Shown here piece after piece: positions 1 to 4,973 of a stretch of DNA of 6,293 nucleotides; the stretch's first letter is position 1; each line of letters begins with the position of its first letter. The stretch is from Phycisphaerales bacterium (GTDB taxonomy: Bacteria; Planctomycetota; Phycisphaerae; Phycisphaerales; SM1A02): positions 1 to 6,293 of the forward strand of contig SLDM01000205.1 of NCBI GenBank assembly GCA_007125255.1, written 5' to 3'. Under the pieces are notes generated by a model. The model was not told the origin of the DNA, ran no database searches, and saw only the letters and a list, made by a program, of their open reading frames with translations. The position numbers and the translations under genes are program-made.

Positions 1-200
1 CAGCCGCGAACGAACCCCTTGAATCCACCTTAGCCTACGAGTTGGCGCGCCCACTTGACGGGGAGTAGCTCATCCTTCGGGCCCCCTTGGTACTCGCTTG
101 CGTGGGGACGACGCACTCGACGATCGCGCTGCCCCTGGATGCCTGGATGCCTTCCTTTCGTGCCTTGGCGGCCTCCTCCCTCCGCTACTCTGTTACTCCG
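1..200. other. Non-coding stretch, no supported gene
   Basis: I see no gene here. The open frames across it (for example one starting at 55) have no recognisable domain and no ribosome binding site, and they overlap the C-terminal end of a better-supported minus-strand remnant. It lies downstream of that remnant's stop codon, so it would be its 3' flank. I see no convincing rho-independent terminator (no GC stem followed by a T run on either strand). The only structure is two sets of short direct repeats, listed separately. Confidence 0.6.
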
Positions 201-214
201 TCACTTCGTTACTC
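134..214. repeat. Short degenerate 8-bp tandem repeats
   Basis: Two kinds of 8-bp tandem unit occur close together. CTGGATGC is repeated perfectly at 135-142 and 143-150. Four imperfect units of consensus CGTTACTC run through 183-190 (CGCTACTC), 191-198 (TGTTACTC), 199-206 (CGTCACTT) and 207-214 (CGTTACTC). The second set covers the last codons and stop (201-203) of the minus-strand remnant, so that gene's extreme C-terminus may have been formed by repeat sequence. No flanking mobile-element ends are visible. The repeats are seen directly; any function is unknown. Confidence 0.6.
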
Positions 215-719
215 CCACCTGTTCCCGCGATGCGGATGCACGGCGTTGCTCTTTTGTATCGGGCTCTGTTCCCTCCTTGAGAAAGTCCTGCGCCGTGATC
301 CGGAGCGGCTCCTCGAGAACGGAGAGCAGCGCGCGGGTTTGTTCGTGCGCGAAGCGCTGGCCCGCCTGGGAAAGAAGATGCATCACGAGGAAGAGGAAGC
401 CGCAGCCCAGCGCGACGAGGAAGGCCCACGGCGGTTGGCTGATGGTGAGCTGAGCCGATCCCCACATCAGCGCGATGGCGAGGATGAGGGCGTTGGTGAT
501 GTTGACAAAGGCGTAGAGTGTCCAGAGCTCGGGATGCGGCCCGATGAGCCCGTGCACCCGGGTGAGGTTGCCTTCCCGTTTGAACTCCAGGGCAAGATAG
601 GGGGACCAGCGGTGACGGTCCGCCTCGATGACGGTGAGCTCAGCATGATCGCCGAGCACCCGGCAGGTGCAGCGATGCTCCGGCCGGCTTGCATGCTCCC
701 GGAGGCGGGCGATGCGATT
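201..719 (-). pseudogene. 5'-truncated gene for an unnamed two-helix membrane protein
   Basis: The minus-strand frame ending in TGA (complement of 201-203) encodes about 170 residues that look like a real protein. A soluble segment contains Cys-Thr-Cys and a WSPYLALEF motif. A Gly-Leu-Ile-Gly-Pro-His-Pro-Glu-Leu-Trp motif follows. Two clear hydrophobic helices come next (about 515-450 and 435-375 on the plus numbering), then an amphipathic charged tail. The WSP and GPxPxxW pattern resembles an uncharacterised bacterial family I remember but cannot name; its function is unknown to me. The frame stays open to 1289, but beyond about 720 it only reads the antisense of the transposase. No ATG, GTG or TTG lies in the retained native part, so the N-terminus is lost at the junction and the remnant is probably not expressed. 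The alternative, that the minus frame is itself a shadow, is less likely: its hydrophobic segments are well formed, while the plus-strand product of the same stretch is low-complexity and charged. Confidence 0.6.
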
Positions 720-722
720 CGC
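708..722. other. Junction that beheads two divergent genes
   Basis: To the right, the plus frame matches ISAs1 transposases from the Arg-Arg-Ser-Phe-Asp-Arg motif (codons from 720). In family members this motif is preceded by Asp-Gly-Lys-Thr-Leu; here it is preceded by Gly-Asp-Ala-Ile. To the left, the minus frame reads as the membrane-protein remnant. The break therefore lies at about 708-720. The 8-mer ATGCGATT sits on it (712-719) and also occurs in the likely right IS end (1511-1518), in the same orientation. Cause unknown: a deletion, a recombination or a chimeric assembly would all look like this. Confidence 0.55.
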
Positions 723-1508
723 CGCAGCTTCGACCGGGCCTTGAAGAAGTTCGCGCTGCACATGATCGGTGCCTGGGCCCACCAGAACCGGCTGGTCTTC
801 GGCCAACTGGCCACCGAAGCCAAGAGCAACGAGATCACCGCCATCCCGAAGCTGCTGGCCATGCTCGATCTCCGCAGCACCATCGTCACCATTGACGCGA
901 TCGGCTGTCAGAAGGCCATTGCCAGACAGATCATCGAGCAGGGCGGCGACTATGTGCTGCAGGTCAAGTCCCATCACCCGGTCCTGCACGATGAGGTGAA
1001 ACTCCTGTTTGATGAGGCGATTGAGCATGATTTTCAGCATATGAGCCATGCCGCCACCGAACAGCAGGAGGCGGATCACGGTCGAATCGAGCGTCGACGA
1101 ACGTGGACGACCTCCGAGGTGGCGTGGTTTCGGGAGCGTAATCAGTGGCCGGGGCTGCGGAGCTTCGCCTGCGTTGAAAGCACTCGGCAGATCAAAGCGG
1201 CGGATGAGCTCAGCGTTGAACGCCGCTACGACCTCAGCAGTCTGGACGGAACCGATGCACGACTGATGGCCGATACCTGTCGAGGCCATTGGGGAATCGA
1301 GAATCGCCTGGATTGGTTACTGGATGTGAGCTTTGGCGAGGATCAGAGCCGCATTCGCAAGGGACGCGGTGCAGAGAACTGCTCCCGCCTCCGGCGGATC
1401 GCCTTGAACATGCTCAAACGCGAAGCCACCTCCAAGCGAGGCGTCAAAGCCAAACGCCTCAGGGCAGGATGGGATCATAACTACCTCCTCAAGGTCCTCG
1501 CCGCCTGA
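720..1508 (+). pseudogene. ISAs1-family (H-repeat type) transposase, 5'-truncated
   Basis: About 262 C-terminal residues of a DDE transposase are intact up to the TGA at 1506-1508. The order is RRSFDRA, a KSNEITAIPKLL block, VTIDAIGCQ with the second catalytic Asp (codon 894-896), GGDYVLQVK, a His-rich spacer, SSLDG, then RGHWGIENRLDWLLDVSF with the catalytic Glu (codon 1299-1301), and the usual AGWDHNYLL end. Family members are usually about 370-380 residues. The first 110 or so, including the DGKT motif with the first catalytic Asp, are missing, so it should be inactive. A frame continues upstream to 87, but the roughly 208 residues it would add are antisense to the minus-strand remnant and match nothing in this family. 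No start codon with a ribosome binding site is visible at the junction. Family assignment is confident; inactivity follows from the missing catalytic residue. Confidence 0.9.
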
Positions 1509-1524
1509 GAATGCGATTGCCCTG
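1509..1524 (+). repeat. Probable right terminal inverted repeat of the ISAs1 element
   Basis: The stretch directly after the transposase stop reads GAATGCGATTGCCCTG. Its complement, CAGGGCAATCGCATTC, is the kind of terminus I associate with ISAs1/H-repeat elements, which end a few bases past the transposase stop. The matching left end is absent from the window, which agrees with loss of the 5' part of the element. The family makes 8-bp target duplications, so 1525-1532 (CGGCCACT) would be the right copy; I find no second copy. The position is seen directly; the identity is from memory. Confidence 0.55.
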
Positions 1525-1571
1525 CGGCCACTCGTGGACCGGCCTTCTGCATCACCATACACTATTGTCCA

Positions 1572-2072
1572 ATGGATCGCAGAAAGCACTGGCATCACGT
1601 GTTCGTCCACGGAGTCCTGATCGTCGCCGTCCTGGCATCCGGACTTTATGTGCCGGTGTTTCACCACGGCCATCCAGACCTGAGCGCTGAGTGTGAAACT
1701 CATCGGGTCGTGCACAGCCACGGCGGCCGTCTGCACGTGCACGTGTACCACCACGATCATCATCATTATCATCATCATGAAACAGATCGCCATGGGCATT
1801 CATGCCATGATCATGATGACTGCAGAGACGACCATGAGCACGAACACCCCGCAACCGACCACGCGCCGGAGGTCTGGCTGTGTGCCCACAATGCTGACGG
1901 TTGGCAGCAGGTGTTGTCGCTGTTCACGCTGACGGACGATGTCGGTGGTGGCGAGGTGTATGTGATGCGCGAGCAGCGACCGTTCGGTTGCTGCAACGGG
2001 CGATCGCCTCCGAAGCGAGCCTCTCCCCGAGATCATCTCAGTTGTCTTCGGTCAGTCATCCTTCGGTTGTAG
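1572..2072 (+). CDS. Histidine-rich membrane-anchored protein of the metal efflux operon
   Basis: The 166-residue product starts with a short basic and His-rich stretch, then one hydrophobic segment (residues 14-30, an uncleaved anchor or signal sequence). A long exported His-rich domain follows: about 30 His in total, nearly all within the first 106 residues. It includes a HHDHHHYHHH run (60-69), HGHSCHDHDDC (74-84) and HEHEH (88-92), with Cys at 41, 78, 84 and 104. Such sequences bind Zn, Ni, Co or Cu, and the RND genes downstream suggest periplasmic metal buffering or delivery to the pump. I cannot assign it to a named family, though small His-rich or Cys-containing proteins beside czc genes are a known theme. 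The ATG at 1572 is the only usual start after the in-frame stop at 1506-1508, but it has no Shine-Dalgarno sequence. Leaderless translation, or a 5' end altered by the nearby IS, is possible. Residues 140-166 are less protein-like and overlap the RNA element that begins at 2059. Confidence 0.75.
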   Translation: MDRRKHWHHVFVHGVLIVAVLASGLYVPVFHHGHPDLSAECETHRVVHSHGGRLHVHVYHHDHHHYHHHETDRHGHSCHDHDDCRDDHEHEHPATDHAPEVWLCAHNADGWQQVLSLFTLTDDVGGGEVYVMREQRPFGCCNGRSPPKRASPRDHLSCLRSVILRL

Positions 2073-2163
2073 CCAAAGCAGATTGTCATCGTGACGGTCG
2101 CGCTGTTTGTGCGCGCACGATGAGTCGAACTGGGTTCATCTGCTTTGTCATCATGCCGAAGGA
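2059..2163 (+). promoter_or_regulatory. Nested inverted-repeat RNA element covering the channel gene's ribosome binding site
   Basis: Four perfect stems nest inside one another. They pair 2059-2066 with 2156-2163 (8 bp), 2074-2083 with 2138-2147 (10 bp), 2086-2093 with 2116-2123 (8 bp), and 2099-2103 with 2111-2115 (5 bp, loop TGTTTGT). A side hairpin GAAC-TGG-GTTC lies at 2127-2137, which makes a three-way junction. In all, 31 nested base pairs occupy 105 bases. The outer stem pairs TCCTTCGG, inside the last codons of the His-rich gene, with CCGAAGGA, which contains most of the AAGGAG Shine-Dalgarno sequence of the channel gene. The stop codon of the His-rich gene (2070-2072) sits inside the structure. 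There is no T run after any stem, so a simple terminator is unlikely. I infer translational coupling or conditional masking of the binding site. I do not recognise a known riboswitch. Confidence 0.6.
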
Positions 2164-2164
2164 G
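2159..2164 (+). promoter_or_regulatory. Ribosome binding site that sets the TTG start of the channel gene
   Basis: AAGGAG lies 8 bases before the TTG at 2173. It decides between that TTG and an in-frame TTG at 2107 that has no binding site and lies inside the RNA hairpins. Five of its six bases are in the 3' arm of the outer stem (2156-2163). Confidence 0.8.
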
Positions 2165-2172
2165 TCGCACGA

Positions 2173-3582
2173 TTGCGAGTACTCAAACCACTGCTGTTCA
2201 TTTCAGTTGCGCTGTCACTGGCCGGTTGCCGGACCTACACGCCCCGTCCGCTTGATCTCGATGCCCACGCTTCGCAGTGGCGGGAGCGCCGCGCGGATGA
2301 TTCGAGCGTGCGCGCTTATATCGACTCGCTCGAACGAGCATCCGACGATCAGCCGGTCTTCGGGACGGATTTCGATCCCGCCGCGGGCATGGACCTTCAT
2401 CACGCGGAGTGGGTTGCGCTGCTCTACAACCCGGATCTCCGCCGGGCGCGGGCGGATCAGGACGTCGCGCGGGCCGTTTCCGACCATGCCGGCTTGTGGG
2501 ACGACCCCGCAATCGGTCTGGACCTCCTGCACACCCTGAGCGGCGCCGCGAATCCCTGGACCATCGGCACCTCGGTCAGTTTCACGCTGCCGCTCTCCGG
2601 GCGACTCGAGCGTGAGAAAATGCTTGCAGCGGCTGAACTTGATGTCGAGATCCTGCGCGTCGTTGAGCGAGAACGCGATGTACTCAAACGGCTGCGGCAG
2701 TTGTGGCTGGAATGGTCCGTTCTCAATCAGCGCATTGCCCTCACTGACGATCTGCTGATCGATCTGGAGTCGATTACGGCGACCGCGAATCGGCTGGCCG
2801 AACTGGGGGAGATGCTGCGACCGGAAACAGCGCTTTTCGAGATTGAGCGCACGTCAAGGAGTATCGAGCGTGACCTGCTGAAAGAGCGGAAGCGGATCGC
2901 GGAGGAGGAGATTCGGAGCGCGATGGGGCTTTCGCCGGATGCGCCGGTGCGCCCAAAGCCGCAGCTCTCATTTGTAACGGATCATCTGGATCAGGAGTTT
3001 GGTGAGCCAGGTGACCTGGCGCGGGTCAATCCTGAACTCGCCCGTCTGCAGGCAGCGTACACCGCCGCGGAGGAGCGTCTTCATCGTGAGGTGCGCAAGC
3101 AGTATCCCGACCTGACGCTTGGCCCTCAGTACGAAAGTGACGATGGGCAATCCCGCATCGGCCTCATCGCCGGCGTGCCGCTGCCCATCCTGAACGCCAA
3201 CCGGCAGGGCATCGCGGAGGCGGAAGCGGCGCGGGAACGCGCACGAGCGGCATTCGAGACCGCCTGTGAGCAGCTCATCGGGCAGCTGGCGGTGCTCAAG
3301 CGGCGCATCGATGCGGCTCGGCTTGAGCACGAACAGGTCGATTCGCGCCTCGCCCCGCTTGTTGATCGACAGGTCGGTGACGCGAGAGAACTGCTTGAAC
3401 TGGGAGAAGGAAGCCCGCTTGCCCTGCTCGAAGGTCTCGTGCGCAGGCATGAGGCCAAGAACAGAATTCTCGATGCCGTTGCGATGGAAAGTGAAGCGGC
3501 CATTGAACTTGCTCGCCTGCATGCCGGCCGGGCAATCCACCACCAACAGAACCACTCCCGACGGCAGGAGGTGCAGCCGTGA
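2173..3582 (+). CDS. CzcC/CusC-like outer-membrane efflux channel (TolC family lipoprotein)
   Basis: This is the outer-membrane channel of a tripartite metal efflux pump, expelling metal taken up by the RND permease and adaptor. The TTG at 2173 gives 469 residues with a basic N-terminus, a hydrophobic stretch and a Leu-Ala-Gly-Cys lipobox (Cys19). It also has an AAGGAG site 8 bases upstream, so it is preferred over an in-frame TTG at 2107 that would add 22 unlikely residues. The family's duplicated layout is visible: NPDLRRARADQ (about 86-96) opens repeat one and NPELARLQAAY (286-296) opens repeat two. Each is followed by a beta hairpin (YPDLTLGPQYE at 311-321, GVPLPILNANRQGIAEAEA at 334-352) and long charged coiled-coil helices. 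Length is normal for the family. It follows the His-rich gene by 100 bases and overlaps the adaptor gene by 4. Metal specificity cannot be read from this subunit. Confidence 0.93.
   Translation: MRVLKPLLFISVALSLAGCRTYTPRPLDLDAHASQWRERRADDSSVRAYIDSLERASDDQPVFGTDFDPAAGMDLHHAEWVALLYNPDLRRARADQDVARAVSDHAGLWDDPAIGLDLLHTLSGAANPWTIGTSVSFTLPLSGRLEREKMLAAAELDVEILRVVERERDVLKRLRQLWLEWSVLNQRIALTDDLLIDLESITATANRLAELGEMLRPETALFEIERTSRSIERDLLKERKRIAEEEIRSAMGLSPDAPVRPKPQLSFVTDHLDQEFGEPGDLARVNPELARLQAAYTAAEERLHREVRKQYPDLTLGPQYESDDGQSRIGLIAGVPLPILNANRQGIAEAEAARERARAAFETACEQLIGQLAVLKRRIDAARLEHEQVDSRLAPLVDRQVGDARELLELGEGSPLALLEGLVRRHEAKNRILDAVAMESEAAIELARLHAGRAIHHQQNHSRRQEVQP
3566..3572 (+). promoter_or_regulatory. 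Ribosome binding site of the adaptor gene
   Basis: AGGAGGT inside the last codons of the channel gene lies 6 bases before the GTG start at 3579. It is a near-perfect anti-16S match and supports that start, together with the GTGA start/stop overlap. Confidence 0.9.
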
Positions 3583-4958
3583 ACGCACGATCTCTCATCA
3601 TCACAGTCCTTGCTGTTTTTCCGGTCGCGATGGCCGGTTGCGGCGATCGGTCTCCGGTGGACACGGAGCATGATCACACCCATACGGACGGCCGGATGGA
3701 AGCTGCCGGGCCGACCAACCGTGTCGAGATTCCGCCCGTCGTTCGAGACAATCTCGGCATCACCTTCGCAGAAGTCGAACGCCGCCATGTCTCCCGCACC
3801 CGCCGGGTTCCCGGTCGATTCGAACTGCTGCCGACAGCGCGGCGTGAGCATCGCATGATGATCTCCGGCCACGTCGAGTTGCTGGTCGAGCAGTATGACG
3901 CGGTCGATGCCGGCCAGCCGCTCTTTCGCTTTCGCTCGGCTGAATGGTCCTCGCTGCAAAGTGAGATCGTCACGGCGGAGCAGGATGTACATCAGGCAGA
4001 AGCGGCGGTGCGGGTCGCTGAGGCAACGGTCAACGAGACAGAGAAGCGGCTGGAGATCCATCGGGCGCGACTCGATGCGCTGAGCGGCGCCGAGATTCGA
4101 CGGGCGGACCTCGAGCTTCAGTATGCGGAAACCGAGGCATCACTGGCTCGCCTCGAAGCGGAGCGGGATCAGCAGGCGACGCGCCTTCGAGCAGCCAGGG
4201 TGCAGTCCGATCAGGCCATCACTCGTGCTGCGGCGGCGCTCAACATGCCGCGCGAGGCGCTGCTTGAGCGCGATGGTGACTCACAACCACGCTATCGCAC
4301 GCTTGATGCCGTCATCGTGCAGGCAGCCGAAGGTGGCGTGGTGGAGTCGATTGCGATCACCAATGGTGCATACGTCGAACGCGCAGCGTTGGTCGTGACG
4401 ATCGCCAGTCCCGAGCGGGTGCGATTTCGAGCTTCAATCCTCCAGAGTGAATTCAACCGTGCGATCGGTTCATCTGCCGCCCGGATTGTTCCGCCGCAGT
4501 CGTCAGACCATGGTGCCGCGGAACGGGTTGACGCAACCTTCACGTTCGGCCTCGAAGCGTCGCCGCAGCAGCGCACGATCGAACTGATCGCCATCGCACG
4601 GGAGCATCGTCCGTGGATGCGGCCGGGCGTCAGCGCGTTTCTCGAGATCACCCTTGATGGAACGGATCGGCCTGAACTGGCGATACCACGTTCGGCCTTG
4701 ATGAAGGACGGCATGCAGCACGTCTTCTTCCGCCGCGATCCGCGCGATCCCAACGCCGCGATCCGCGTCGAGGCCGACCTCGGTCCCGCGCCCGGAAATG
4801 ACGACGGCCGCTGGGTCGTCATCCGCAGCGGGCTGCGGCTGGGCGATGAGGTCGTTCTCAACGGCGCGTACGAACTCATGCTCGCCACGCAGCAGAGTGG
4901 TTCCACCATGCAGGGTGGCCATTTTCATCCCGATGGCACCTGGCACGCAGACCACTGA
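3579..4958 (+). CDS. CzcB/CusB-like periplasmic adaptor lipoprotein of a heavy-metal RND pump
   Basis: This membrane-fusion protein links the RND permease to the outer-membrane channel and may hand metal to the pump. It has 459 residues from a GTG start that overlaps the channel stop (GTGA). A signal peptide ends in Met-Ala-Gly-Cys (Cys21), so it is probably lipid-anchored. The order is a His-rich linker HDHTHTDG (31-38); the first half of the lipoyl-like barrel-sandwich domain (about 95-120, ISGHVELLVEQYDAVDAGQPL); a long alpha-helical hairpin (about 126-225, with QAEAAVRVAEATVNETEKR); the second lipoyl half (about 243-278, with AEGGVVESIAITNGAYV); a beta barrel; and a membrane-proximal domain (about 370-440, AIPRSALMKDGMQHVFF and GLRLGDEVVLNGAYEL). 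It ends in a His-rich tail, HFHPDGTWHADH (448-459). The permease gene starts 15 bases later. The family is secure; the transported metal is not. Confidence 0.94.
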   Translation: MNARSLIITVLAVFPVAMAGCGDRSPVDTEHDHTHTDGRMEAAGPTNRVEIPPVVRDNLGITFAEVERRHVSRTRRVPGRFELLPTARREHRMMISGHVELLVEQYDAVDAGQPLFRFRSAEWSSLQSEIVTAEQDVHQAEAAVRVAEATVNETEKRLEIHRARLDALSGAEIRRADLELQYAETEASLARLEAERDQQATRLRAARVQSDQAITRAAAALNMPREALLERDGDSQPRYRTLDAVIVQAAEGGVVESIAITNGAYVERAALVVTIASPERVRFRASILQSEFNRAIGSSAARIVPPQSSDHGAAERVDATFTFGLEASPQQRTIELIAIAREHRPWMRPGVSAFLEITLDGTDRPELAIPRSALMKDGMQHVFFRRDPRDPNAAIRVEADLGPAPGNDDGRWVVIRSGLRLGDEVVLNGAYELMLATQQSGSTMQGGHFHPDGTWHADH

Positions 4959-4961
4959 CGC

Positions 4962-4966
4962 GAGGA
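4962..4966 (+). promoter_or_regulatory. Ribosome binding site of the permease gene
   Basis: GAGGA sits 7 bases before the ATG at 4974, in the 15-base gap after the adaptor stop. It fixes the permease start. Confidence 0.8.
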
Positions 4967-4973
4967 CACTTCC

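Noticed and set aside
588..600. CAGGGCAAGATAG as the missing left end of the IS element
   Set aside because: Only the first eight bases agree with the right-end complement, and the stretch lies inside the minus-strand remnant's coding frame (YLALEF), so the match looks accidental.
87..719. N-terminal 208-residue half of the long plus-strand frame as a protein domain
   Set aside because: It is low-complexity, lacks any transposase motif, and is exactly antisense to a frame with well-formed membrane helices; ISAs1 homology starts only at about 720.
1758..1778. CAT trinucleotide run as a microsatellite or CRISPR-like repeat
   Set aside because: Seven codons (three CAT, one TAT, three CAT) encode the HHHYHHH metal-binding run in frame; there are no spacers or repeat array.
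2086..2123. Rho-independent terminator after the His-rich gene
   Set aside because: The hairpin is strong but is followed by GTCGAACTGGG rather than a T run, and the downstream genes clearly belong to the same functional unit.
1901..2539. 212-codon plus-strand frame bridging the His-rich and channel genes
   Set aside because: It overlaps both genes in another frame and lacks a signal peptide, a domain or a start site; the channel frame has clear TolC-family motifs over the shared bases.
3126..4061. 311-codon minus-strand frame opposite the channel and adaptor genes
   Set aside because: Ser/Arg/Ala-rich shadow of the real genes, with no recognisable motif or ribosome binding site.
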